NCBI GenBank assembly: GCA_015501595.1
Contig: JADNRX010000110.1
Coordinates: forward strand, 85,986-149,985
Reading direction: 5' to 3'
DNA from: Hymenopellis radicata
Taxonomy: Eukaryota > Basidiomycota > Agaricomycetes > Agaricales > Physalacriaceae
Length of the DNA: 64,000 bases
Shown: positions 33,554-44,924 of the stretch, piece after piece
Position numbering within the stretch: position 1 is the stretch's first letter
How the letters are laid out: every line of letters begins with the position of its first letter
The notes under the pieces: model-generated
Database searches by the model: none
What the model saw: the letters and a program-made list of their open reading frames with translations, nothing else
What the model was told of the DNA's origin: nothing
Program-made: the position numbers and the translations under genes

Positions 33554-35445
33554 CTACGTACCGCCAGAATCAAGTTCAATCAACATCGACTCGATTTTCT
33601 TACCAACTGGAAATGCGTACGACGGAATTTTGCGAATGAGAGAACTATGAAATCCGGATGAAAAGTCGTCTTTTTCTCGTATATTTTGAGCCCAGTCTCA
33701 CCATAGATCTCCTTGAAATACGGCCCTGGATGACATGAGCTTTCCTTCATATTACTCAGTGCTGGGGTTTAAACGTAGTGCTTTTGGAAAGGCGGCGCTA
33801 TCTTCACCACCGCCTGGACGTTCTGTTTGCGTCAGAGCAAGGGATCTTTTACCATGGAGACGGAGATTTGGATCGAGGACAGGCGTGGTTGACCGCTTTT
33901 CGTCCTGGCCGAAAGGTGCGCATTTGGGTTCATTTTGATTCTTCAATTCTGACCCGTTACCCTAGATCAGTTCTATCCAGTCATGAAATGCCGTATGTCT
34001 CGCTTCGTATTTAGCTGTATTCTAGTACTCATCGCATTCCATTAGTCAAGGCGGCTTCGCCGATACCTCCCACGTTAGAGCGGCTAGAGGAACAGTGGCT
34101 TGTCTTGAGAACACGCCATTTTTCGACGACTCCAGCGTGTGTTGGCCTCGTCGGTCCGGCTTTCTATCTAGGGAAACGTGTGAATCTGCGCTTCAAATTT
34201 CACGTTTACTTCTAACTCGGTCTCGTTAGTTTTTTCGCTCCTACGATCAAAGGTGGCTCGAATTATTTCTCGATGGACGATTCCTCGCCCTTGACAGCGA
34301 TCTTGATCTCGTTGGCTTAGGGTTTAAGGATGGACTGGGTCGTTCAGGTGACGAACTTTACTAAGTATATTAGTTCTTTCTGCCTGAAGGACCGGACCGA
34401 CTCGCTGCCCCAGCGGCATGGGATAGCGTTCAACGAGGTGAGCAGAGGTGTCTCCGCAGCTGATCTCGCCCTGCTACCCCCTCACTCCCGGGATATGGCC
34501 GTCGTTACGCTAATGGACGCCACACTCCGACTTCTGTTTCGCACTAGCCTCGGGATGGTCGTCGTCAAATACATATTACACCTTTTCTTACTTCACCTCA
34601 ATCTCTATCCTACCCCAGTCACGTCTGCCCTCATTGGACCATCACCGAACCCTTCACATTTCGATATGGACCCGTACTAGACCATCCTGTCTTCGGCTAA
34701 CGACCTCTGCTTATCCTGATCTGGATCTGACGATCCCCCGCTTTATAGAGGTTTGGGACATCTTGGTGGCTATCTTGATTCACCGCGCTTTCTGGAACTA
34801 GCGACTTGATTCCAGGCCTTGGTCGTTGAATCGCAATTTACCAGCGGCACTGCCTCGGCTGCGCTTTCGCTGTCTAGCAGAAACCGCGGCGCTCCTTGAT
34901 AGACGAAGGCAGCAGAATCGGTGCGCCGTGACAGATCCACTGATTCAGAGAACTTCGGTAATGAAAAGACTCAGGTCAATAGATTTCACGTATAGCACAG
35001 TTCCCATGACATAGAAAACCTTCTGCAATAGAATTTTAGATCCCCACAGGATGCGTCGCGTGGATTGACACCCGCATGAATGAGCTCATACCGAACAATA
35101 CTATGCGAATGGCGGCTTAACCATCCGTCCAGTAGCCACCGTCGCCGCACGCCTGTTTTGATGTTCCTAAGTTTTCTATTACCCTCAGCTTGCCAGAGCG
35201 TCTTTATGTAGTGCAAGGTGTTGTGCGTCCATTCAGATGATATCTCACCCGTATCACAAGGCAATGTCAATTCATTCGATGTTAAACGTGCTTGGAGTGG
35301 AAGTCGGCCGACGAGCACACACGCTTCATGAGGCAAAGTTGATCAAAGTAATGTAATTTGACAGTGAATGTACCATAGCTCCATTCTTGATCGAGATAGT
35401 GCTCCTCCAGGAGCTGCACCGCGTTTTGTACCTCGCTTCCAACCA
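33554..35445. other. Gene-poor stretch, nothing firmly recognised
   Basis: Frames of 60–116 codons occur on both strands (for example 34330–34680), but none has a domain, convincing splice sites or a paralog in the window. Confidence 0.45.
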
Positions 35446-36765
35446 TCAGATCTGCGCAGAGCCACAGACCTTTTGTTGCACATTTGTCCCCGACATCGAT
35501 GCTAGCATGATGTCCGAGTCTTCAAAGTATCGATGGCCATCCACAGACTCGTCGACAAGGTCGACCGCCACAGTCTCAGCCTGCCTACGGGGGGGTCGGA
35601 ACGTCATTAATCCGATGCTATTTCCGAAACTGCGTATACTGTTCCCCATGCTAGGAAGGAATGGCCCGTCGTCAGGACGCGTTTCTCCAGACATGACCCG
35701 GCGAATGATCATGGTGGGAGCCGCCGCCTGCAAATAAGATACATCACGTTAGAGTCTGGCGCGAATCAAACAGCGGAAACGTACCGTCACAGCATTCAAG
35801 AAAGCCTCAAGATACCAATTTCCAAACCTCCAGTACGAGAGCCCGTTTTCCCTGGCGAACACCCCCAGATAAGTGATGTAAGTCACAGAATACAAGAGGG
35901 CCGACTCGACGAGGATCTCAATGAGGCCGCGGTATGTGCGGGAATTTTTGATGCCAACAACTGAGAATATGCGAAAGATGATCAGGGATGTTGTGAAGAG
36001 GTTTGTGGCGGCAGTGACAGCGTAATACATCGTGTTCCAGTTTACCCTGACATTGTTGATACTCAGACTGTCAACGTCGATAGTCGGAGGATAATACAAT
36101 ACAGTCATGTTGAATGCATGACTAACTGTCATCAGGAATTAGAAGGGGGGTACGCGCACAGCGAACATGACCTACTCAACGCCAGAATGACACCAAGTCC
36201 AGGAAGCACAACGACGCGCCAGTCGCGGCGATACAAGGTCCAACATCGCCAAATCTTGGACGAGTGTTAGTACGAACAACGACCCGCCATTGTCGGTACA
36301 TACATTGGTGATATCCGCAATCAAAGCATTTAACGCAACGGCAGTCCAGGAAATAATCTGGAAAGCGGCATCACTGCTGGTCCAGTTTCCTTCCCCAATT
36401 CCCATGAGAAACCCCAGCATGGCATCGCGGGTCTGGGTGTGAGTAACATAGGTGCGATACGCGCCGCGCCACCAAATGCCAAGATGGAGAGTCGCCAGTA
36501 CCCATATCAGGCACACTACAACGGTCAGAGCGACTCGCTGTCGAGGCCAGCGGGTTCCGTGAGCGACTGAGAAAGGAACGGAGCGTCAGCTCAAATGAAC
36601 TACAAGAGAGGAAAGTCTCCTGCCTATCTGACGCAGTGCAGATATGAAAATCGTCACGTAGACTCCGTAACCAAGTGTTTCGATAACTGTGCCGTTCAAG
36701 GTGGCGCCAAGGGCATTGACGACGTCCGTGTCAGACATCCCAAGTACTTCTGCGTTCGAGGACAT
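35446..36765 (-). CDS. Multi-pass membrane protein, copy B of the pair
   Basis: Starts MSSNAEVLGMSDTDVVNALG at ATG 36765. Introns at 36303–36255 (GTATGT…CCAAG with CTAAC) and 36175–36126 (GTAGGT…GACAG) match copy A in position and phase, as does the intron before the last exon (AAAPTMIIRRVMSG). The first intron, around 36620–36540, is not resolved. Shared motifs with copy A are GIGEGNWT, NTMYYAVTA, FRIFS and LLYSVTYITYLGVF. The tails diverge. The two copies lie 21 kb apart in inverted orientation. No known receptor or transporter motif is visible. Confidence 0.8.
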
Positions 36766-37863
36766 GTTGATGGAAGCGAGGAAAAGCGTAGCGATAAGAG
36801 GCGAGCTCGAGACTAAGAAGGTCTAATTATCTTCCTTTTTGATGTGTCAAGTGACTTCATGGGAGAACGGCTGCATTGCAGTATTCATTTCATAGCTTCG
36901 TGATGGTTTTAAGAGGTTAGATCAGACTCCAACAATCTCACGAAGGAGTGATGTTACACACAGCGTGTGCGCCAGTGCATCAAAAGCCACCATGGATGCA
37001 GCGCACCCGGCGAGTAGAATGGACTTGGGGCACGAGCCAACTTGTCATTGTTCAGTTATCGCATACGTGTGGGAGCAATCAGTCGTCTCGCGTGTCCATG
37101 AGGAGGCCTGAAGGAGCTTCCCGCGGTAAATCGCGAGTAGATCGCGGATCAACATCACGACAGCACTGATGAGTGCTGGGATTGACCATGTGCCAGGATT
37201 AGTTCTCAATTTACTACTACTAAGTGGAGTAAGCTAAAACTGCAATCAAGATGGGCGAATTCAAAGTGTGCGTACCTGTTAGATGATGTCGACCTCTACT
37301 TCCAACTGGATTCGCCGGCTTGTCTTGGGGGCAGAAGAAGTCTCCTGATCCTCTAGAGCATGAGTCTTCTCACAGTACGGAATGCGTCGTTCGGCCGGAT
37401 AACGGTAGGAGAGTCCGAGGATATGTGTTCCGAAAGTCCGACTGTGTTTTTACTGATTCCGCATAAACTAGGACCGCTGCGTTCAGCTTCAACAGCTAAC
37501 TTAGAGCGATACCAAAGAGCTTGTGGGGGTCATAAGCAGAAAGCGTGGGAGACTTTGTCATTGTTTGTTCTGGTCCTGCTGTGTCGCCAAACAGGTCTCA
37601 GCCATTGAAGTCGGACCTTTAATCTCATTCGAATGAGTCGTTACATGCGATTGCTCATCGATAGATATAGGACTGATAGACGAACGTGACGGTAACAGAA
37701 GCACTTCATCAATGATTGGTCTCAGACCCTAGAACAAAGAATAGGATGATAGCGTAGCGACAGCAAATTAAATATAAGCAGGAGAGTCAGCGAAGCGGTA
37801 CAAGAAAAGCCCAAGAAAAGCCAAGGCGCTCGTCATTCAAGTTGCGCTGAGCTGGGGCGGCTG
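36766..37863. other. Intergenic region, nothing recognised
   Basis: Holds the likely promoter of copy B. Short frames only; the one at 36948–37169 has no motif. Confidence 0.45.
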
Positions 37864-39329
37864 TCACGAGAAGTCGTCATCAACATCATGTAGAACAACC
37901 AAAAGATCACTTACCGCAGAGTCTTCCATGGCCCGCAGATCTACCTCCAGACAGAGATTATACGTCTCCATATTCCCACTGCCAAGGAAGAAGAACCGTC
38001 CGCCGACGGCTATGAAACATTGTAAGTCCATTTCCAAGTTAAGTATCTTCTGCCTGATATTAAGGCACTGCATTTTCTCCACCGGGGGAAGGACGAACTT
38101 CCATATCTCTGGGGCGAGATCGGTGGATCCCGGAATCGACACCCATCCGCAGATGAGAGCAAAGGGGTCGACAGTAACCGTTTCTTGTTTGACGAGGACT
38201 TTGGTGGTGTGCGTGCTGGTAGATATAGGAGATAGTCGCCGTGCGTATCATCCGCCGAAGAGACAGTTTCGTGTTCGGTATGGAAGAAAAATGTATTTCT
38301 CTTTGTCAGCTGGATAGGCTGGAGTCGCGGTCAATCAACAAAGGTTCTTGGAAAGACGGGTTACGTACTGAACGTCCATTGCGTAGCCGTCCAGCTGTGA
38401 GCATTATCTTGACGCCATTGAACACTGCGATGGCACGACCATCGTAGCCAAGTCCAGGAACATGTATTGGATACGGCTTGTCACAGACAGTCCACCGTCA
38501 AGAGCAGTCCGTGTACTCGGCAATTGAGTACGACGATAAATACCCTTCTTCAGAGTCCTTTCGACCGCCAAAGACGTAGAGCCTGTTTTTAACACCCACC
38601 AAAGCGGCGTCCACTCGGGCGATGACATCACCCTCGACAGAAACATACGACCACATCTTTGTGGCCACATCGATGGCTATGAGGGCGGACGTTGTTCCAT
38701 TGCAGTCGGAGTTGTATCCGCCGAAGAGGAAGACATATTCACAGCCGTTCATGGCCAAATATGTTGCAGACGCGCATTTGAGTCGGGGAAGTGGAAAAGG
38801 CTTCTGGAACGGGTAGCCAATAAGTTCCTAGAGAACAAACAGTTTAAGGGCATGTATCTGATGTTGTGGGTAACGCACCGTCCAGTCCTCCCAAAGAAAT
38901 CCCTGTTCGACGCGACAAACAGAAATCCGCCGTTCCGTGATCGTCTAGAGGTGCACCAGGACGCGAGCCACCATATATGAAAATCCGACCTCCGTCGTAA
39001 TCAACAAGCACGTTCGAATAGTCGTTGAAGGAGGGCAGTGTTCCGGACATGGTCCGACGCGTAATACCAGGCGCTATTTCCGTGTCATCTGCATGTGCAA
39101 TGACTGCATTTGCTGCTCCCCTTCCTCTTCCTCTGCCACGACCACGACCACTACCACGGCCTCTGCGTCTTCCTCGACCACGCCCGCGCCCGCGTCCACG
39201 AACTACCGGCTTTCCTTCGCTGTCGTCCGAAACATCTGGATCAAAAGGGTCATCGTCTGAGAAAAGGGCGTCCCGAGTCTTTTGGCGTTCTAGACGATTT
39301 ACTGACGATAGAGAGACCACAGCGGCCAT
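37864..39329 (-). CDS. Kelch-repeat protein with RG-rich N-terminal region
   Basis: The first ATG is 39329 (MAAVVSLSSVNRLERQ). An acidic segment (FSDDDPFDPDVSDDSEG) is followed by an arginine-glycine tract made of RGRGRG units about 28 residues long. Kelch blades follow on several exons: GGRIFIYGGSRPGAP, EYVFLFGGYNSD, NRLYVFGGRKDSEEG and GGRFFFLGSGN, with the spaced W and Y of kelch repeats. It ends near 37864. Kelch β-propellers mediate protein binding; RG tracts commonly bind RNA or are arginine-methylated. The combination in one protein is unusual, and the RG coding could be a recent repeat expansion. Exon borders are approximate. Confidence 0.7.
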
Positions 39330-39371
39330 GGTGATAATCTTGGCGGAGTCTACCTTCAGGGTTGATTGCAC

Positions 39372-39894
39372 CTGAAACGATTTTAAAGTCCGATAGGAGA
39401 CAAATTTAATTCACGCGTTTGATTGCCGCCGACCAGCTCGGACTAGCTACGCACCACCAAGATCTCTTGGTTTACCGCGAAGAGACGAACCGACGTCGTT
39501 CAAGAACTTGTCCCATTGCGTCTATGTCCTTTAGCACCGGTTAGTTCTTCCTATGCATAGGCGTATTCGTACTGGACCTGAGGTTTCAGCAAGGACCTAT
39601 CAATAAACACGGCTCCTACTGTGCCGTTTCCAGTCCCACACTGCGCTGCCATGTCTGCCAGAAAGCCTGGCACAAGCTAGGGTTAGGGTGCCTCACATCA
39701 CGTTATTGACGCGTCACAACGTGGGTAGACCTGGGGTAGACTAAGACTTGCTTCGACCGTTCATGTCCTTCTCTGAGAGCATTACCGCCCAATTGTTCCA
39801 CAGCGAGAGATGCGGACATGAATTGGGCTTGTTTCACAGGAGGGTAACCGGCATCACGAACCTATAACGAGTGACACAAACACTGCCATGGACG
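39372..39894. other. Divergent promoter region
   Basis: It lies between the minus-strand kelch gene and the plus-strand carrier gene and contains no coding pattern. Confidence 0.45.
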
Positions 39895-41058
39895 ATGGAT
39901 TGGTATCAGTCCCCAGCCATTCAAATACCCCTCTACTCTTTCCCTTCTTCCATGTCTACACCTATGGCTGCCCATTTAGGTTCTCTCATAGTAGGTCTCC
40001 CCGCGCTAGCGCTTTCTGCAGCTGTAGCTGTCCCCATCAACGGCGTGCTCGTGCGCTTTCGCGCCAACTACACACCACGTCGTGTGCAATTGGATGAAGA
40101 AGGTGCTTCCTCCGGAGATGGTGCGTTTCTTTACTCATGTAGATTCATATGTTCAGGAATTGCTTCAGGATACTGGAAGTACACGTATTTTACGATGGCT
40201 AAGCGTGTATATGATATCGAGGTCAGCTTCCTCTCAGGATATTACAATGTACTTGACTGAGACCGAAGGTTTAGGGGCTGCCTGGATTCTGGAAAGGATT
40301 CTGTTAGTTCTGACGTTTATTACCTATGTGGTCTCATGGCTCTCAATAGGGCCTTCATTCCTAACTCTCGCTGCGATCTTCGTCAGTGTCCTGGCACTAG
40401 TCGGAGTCGCTCCCCACTTGGGAGGAAGGATGTTTTGGTCACCGGCCTTTGGCGTGTTCGGGTCAATCGGGGCTTTGATTGTAGCATTGTTGGTGGGCGT
40501 ACCTGTAAGGGTCATAATCTGTCGGTACGCAGAGTCTTTCGGACCCTTGAGCGCCTCACGTATACACTTTTTAGCGCCGCGGTGACGCCCTACAAGCTGT
40601 CTGCTCGTCATCCATGGATATCATTCCGCACCCTTGCAGCTGGAGGTCTCTTCCCTCCCGGAATGCTCGCGGCGGCTGGATTATCCTATCTTGTCGCATT
40701 CTTGATTCGGAGCCCACTCCATTGGCTGCTAACTACTCTGAATTCCGGTCTTTTATACCCCCTCACCCTCGTCCCGCTCATCGCCTATTACATTTTTGCG
40801 CTGGCATTCTCTATCCTGCTCACACCTTTGGATGTCGCTGCAATCCGGCTCGCCGTACAGGGTAGCCATAGTGCTACCGACGGCCTAACGGCTGAGGACG
40901 TTGGAGAGACCGTAGTCAAACTGCGAGATGAGCAGATCGAGGAGCGGTATGAGGGGCTACTGGACTGCTTGAAGAAGATTCGCGATGAAGAGGGTTTCAC
41001 AGTCCTTTATCGGGGCTGGTGGGTGACATTCCTGTTTGCTTCATACTTCTTCTTTTAG
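39895..41058 (+). CDS. Mitochondrial-carrier-like membrane protein
   Basis: Starts MDWYQSPAIQIPLYSFP at 39895. A hydrophobic helix precedes NGVLVRFRANYTPRRVQL. An intron (GTGCGT…TTCAG, about 40122–40157) leads to MAKRVYDIE. Later exons hold several membrane helices, then TPLDVAAIRLAVQG and RYEGLLDCLKKIRDEEGF with TVLYRGWW, which match the carrier signature (Px[DE]…R, then a YxG…EG…LYRGW block). The match is limited to the last repeat; the first two are divergent, as in outer-membrane carrier relatives. The exon chain between about 40480 and 40590 is not resolved. The substrate is unknown. Confidence 0.65.
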
Positions 41059-41420
41059 CGTCGCATCAAGAGCGATTGTCGTCATACTTATCTCATCCTG
41101 AAATACAGCCATTTAGTAATTCTCACAAACCTCGGATGTGCGATGATCTTGACTGTCATCTGTCTTAGTTCTGGCGTTTCTCTTATTCTCATAACCATCC
41201 GCGATGAACGACATGTTTCCGATACCATGGCATTCTTCCGACTTCGTCTACTGGTGAAGAAAAGGGGAACATTCTGAAGTAGCTCCCCTCTGCTCTCTGC
41301 TCTGCAGATATCGATTTTACTATCAACACAAGCTCTATATATATCTGTCGATTCTCTCAGCCCGGATAAATGCTCCCACAAATTTACGTTATCACGCTTC
41401 GCGTCGCGTGGTCCCTTATA
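41059..41420. other. Promoter region of the carboxypeptidase gene
   Basis: No gene. It runs from the carrier stop to the carboxypeptidase start. Confidence 0.4.
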
Positions 41421-43528
41421 ATGGGCGCTAGCACGCGCTTCGGGCCTCTCTGCGGAACTATCATCATGGTCGTCCTCCTGCCTATCATCCTCGCCCTCAA
41501 TGCCTGGATTCCGATGTTAGGCGTCCATGCGTCGCCTCTGAATGATGTTGTACACAAGACGTTCACCTCGAGAGCCCTCGATGGCGTGAAACTTCGGTTT
41601 GTCGAGGACTCGGGTGTCTGCGAGACGACGCCTGGAGTGCATCAGGTATCGGGGTACATTGATGTGGGGACCAATATGTCAATGGTAACGTGTCGTCGTG
41701 TCCATGATGCACTGCATTCACATTACCTGTTTATGATAGTGGTTTTGGTTCTTCGAAGCTCGCGAATCTCCGGAAACTGCACCCTTCACGTTGTGGTATG
41801 TTGCTGCCATCGCCTACAATTTCTGACTGCTGACGGGTCGTTAAATAGGCTGAATGGAGGGCCAGGGTGTTCGTCCATGATCGGTCTCTTCCAAGGTGCG
41901 CGTTCGTTAAATGGGGATCAAGGATTATGGAAATTTGTATTGACCGATCTCCAGAAAACGGGCCATGTGCGGTTCTCGAGGATGGCAAGACGACAGTTCT
42001 GAATCCTTTCAGGTAAGATGAGCATAACATTAATGCCCAGTGTTCGCCGTCGTGACGCTCCTGAATAGTTGGAATAACATCAGCAATAGTCAGAGTCTTC
42101 CATTGGATCCCGCGTCGAAGTAACACATCCTCTAGTGATATATATCGATCAGCCCATCGGAACCGGTTTCTCATTCGGGCACGACACCGTCAACAGTACT
42201 CAGGCTGCGGCGCCATTCGTCTGGACAGCCTTCCAAATTCTCTTTGAGAGTGGACAGTTCTCCAAGTTCGAAAGTAGAGAGTCCGTCCTTCCCGTCTTGT
42301 CGCTGAGTTATCCTGACAGTTCTCCCAAGGTTTATCTTTGCAACCGAGAGCTATGGAGGTCACTACGGCCCGTCGTTCGTCACGTACTTTGACCAGCAGA
42401 ACGAACTCATACAGAACGGGGTCATCAAGGGAACGGAAGTCGTAGTTAGTGCGCTCATGATAAACAAGTAAGTCGCCTTGCGTGGAGTTCTGGCTAGGCA
42501 TGGTGCTGATGTTTCCGCAGTGGCTGGTATGACCCGCTTATCCAAAACAAAGCTTATCTCGATTTCGCCACGGACGCGCCAGGATATGGACAGCTCCAGA
42601 GTGACGACGTCTTGGCGCAGATGAACGAATCCTACTTCGCTCCTGGTGGATGCCTAGATCAAGAACAAGCATGTTACGATGCTGGGCGCGACTCCACGCA
42701 GTCGAACGACATTTGTGGGACAGCAGACGACTTCTGTGTATGTTTCTCTTTCGCACGCTTTCAAGACAATTGAGCTGTTCTGGATTAGGTCATCAACCTC
42801 TTTATCCCAGCTGTAGGGGACCGAGATTCCGATGATCTACGTCAGAACTCTTCTGCGCTCTTCCGCCGAGTTTCTACCTCGACTTCTTGGACAACCCAAC
42901 AGTTAAGCGCAGGATTGGTGCGGAAAGCCAGTACTCCGAGTGTGCAGACCCACCTTTTGATCTATTTGTGAAAACCGGAGACGTGAGGCGGAATTGTCTC
43001 GTCCCAACAGTCCGATGATTAATACAGCGCCTCTTAGGACGCGAGGACATGGTTACCTGAGCTCGGCGCTCTCGCCGATTCTGGTCTCAACATGTTGATC
43101 TGGGCTGGTGATGCAGATATCAAGTAAGTCGTATTTCGTCTTCATTATACGTTGAGCGATGTATGACGCCGCCACAGTTGTAATTGGCTTGGTGGACACG
43201 CTTCAGTTGTAGCGATGGATTGGTTTGGCAAGGAAGAGTTGGCGAATACGCCGTTAACGAATATAACACTCGCCGGGAAATCCATTGCAGCTGTTCAGAA
43301 TGTTGGCAACTTTTCTTTCGCGTACGTCTCTCCTTCCGAATGCACGGGATGTTCGACCTGAACGTTCCTGACAGTCGCGTATACGAGGCTGGACATGAAG
43401 TAGTGAGTTCTCCGTGACGAACTTCAAGGTGGTTCGTCTGATGAATCCCTCAGCCCGCGTTCCAACCTGCGGCTGCCTTCGAGATCTTTAAGCAGGTCAT
43501 CAATAAGGAGCCACTACACTCTGCTTGA
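41421..43528 (+). CDS. Secreted serine carboxypeptidase (peptidase S10)
   Basis: ATG 41421 starts a signal-anchor-like N-terminus ([12 protein letters not shown], then hydrophobic [14 protein letters not shown]). Family motifs follow in order: [27 protein letters not shown] (oxyanion hole), [22 protein letters not shown] with the catalytic Ser, [15 protein letters not shown] with the catalytic Asp, and [19 protein letters not shown] with the catalytic His. About nine short introns are visible, for example GTATGT…AAATAG before LNGGPG. The gene ends NKEPLHSA at 43528. It appears intact and should remove C-terminal residues from peptides in vacuole or medium. Confidence 0.88.
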
Positions 43529-43733
43529 TGTTAATTCAACGCGTTAAACGTATGTACGAATGGAGTTGTCTGTTCTGCTTGCGCAAATTCATCTTGTATC
43601 ATTGATAAGGGTACAAGTACAACAATTTATCCAGTTCAAATGCTAGGGCGCGTCGTTTCTTTTGCAATGCGATCCAGGTAGAAGGTGCTCGCAGCCCATT
43701 TCATAGACCAGCGGGGTCACAAGGTTGTCAATA

Positions 43734-43986
43734 CTGTATACTTTCGACTGGATGTTCGCCGGTCGTGATGCGTTATGCAACGAACTTATATGAACTAAGT
43801 TCGTTGCCAGGCACGGAGCCCCGACTTACCGCATCTGGACGTCCCGCCGCAGGCGGGAGTGAAATTTTTACTGTTTTGGGCCATCTGACCCTGAAATCGA
43901 GGTCCGTGATGCGTTATGGAAGGGGATAAGTTCCGTTCGAAGGCCCGCGTGACGCGTTATTTGAACATGCGGTCGAAAGTATACAG
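43734..43986. mobile_element. Small TA-flanked MITE, 253 bp
   Basis: Inverted ends CTGTATACTTTCGAC…GTCGAAAGTATACAG sit between TA dinucleotides (43732–43733 and 43987–43988). Three internal copies of GTGATGCGTTAT or a close variant occur. TA duplication and size fit a Tc1/mariner-type MITE. It lies about 110 bp 3' of the kinase stop. Confidence 0.75.
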
Positions 43987-44497
43987 TAGGTGTTAAATGC
44001 GACAGCCTCGTACTTTGTCTGTAGGCCGAAACGTCTGAAAATGTACTCGGTCATTTTCAAACTCACTCAACGACGGACTCAACTACTCACCCGCTTGCGC
44101 TTTCGAATTGTAGCTCCACGGTTCTACACCGTGATCCGCGTAAAAGCTGTCTAAAATGACCTGCCTAGCCGAGGGTCTGTTGCTGGCATTATCCGAAAGC
44201 ATCTGTTCACGTTGTAAGCCTATAATCGTGTGTATATAGTACGAAGAACAACCTTTCGGTATAGCAATTGAACGAAGTCCGACTTGGGGATAGCGGCTTT
44301 CAATGCCGCCTTGTATTCTTTGTTCCTTAGATCGAATACCGAAGACTCGGTGAGTAAAGTCTCGCCATCGATGTACTTCAGATAGAAGGAAGTTACTTAG
44401 TTAGTGTTACGGTCAATGTCGAAGATCAGGAGGTCCTACGTTTTTGTGGGCGACCGAGATCGTCTTGGGGCGTCTGGCCAAAAGCATCTCCCATATA

Positions 44498-44878
44498 CTG
44501 TAGTATTTCGACCATAGGTTCACAGGGTGTGACCTGTGACCTCATGAACATGTTAAGTGACATGTTCATGCTGGCCAAAAGTGTGTGACCTAAAAAAATT
44601 ATGTTCATTGAGATTTTTAACTTTCTGCTTTTTTAGCTTAATTTTACCTGTAAAGTAGATGCAAACAGCAGAAATAGACAATTTTCATCATAAATAGAGG
44701 AAAATAGAAGAAAAAACTACTAAAATTGGGCTGAAGAAGCAAAATTTAGATCAAGTCAGATTTGTGACCAATTTTAGACATGTTCACAGGGCTCTGTGAC
44801 CTAGTGACCAACTACAATTAGGTTCGCATCATGAGGCCTCGTGACCTGTGACGCGAACCTATGGTAGTAATACTACAG
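44498..44878. mobile_element. TA-flanked MITE inside the kinase gene, 381 bp
   Basis: Inverted ends CTGTAGTATT…ACCATAGGTTC and their complement, with TA at 44496–44497 and 44879–44880. The inside is AT-rich with GTGACCTGTGACC motifs. Removing it with one TA turns the kinase frame into GTG-ATT-ATA-TGG-GAG (VIIWE), the usual subdomain IX sequence. The first bases of the TIR (CTGTA) match the MITE at 43734. Confidence 0.85.
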
Positions 44879-44924
44879 TAATCACGCCCACCGAATAGAC
44901 ATCTGCCTTGGGACCATCACACCA

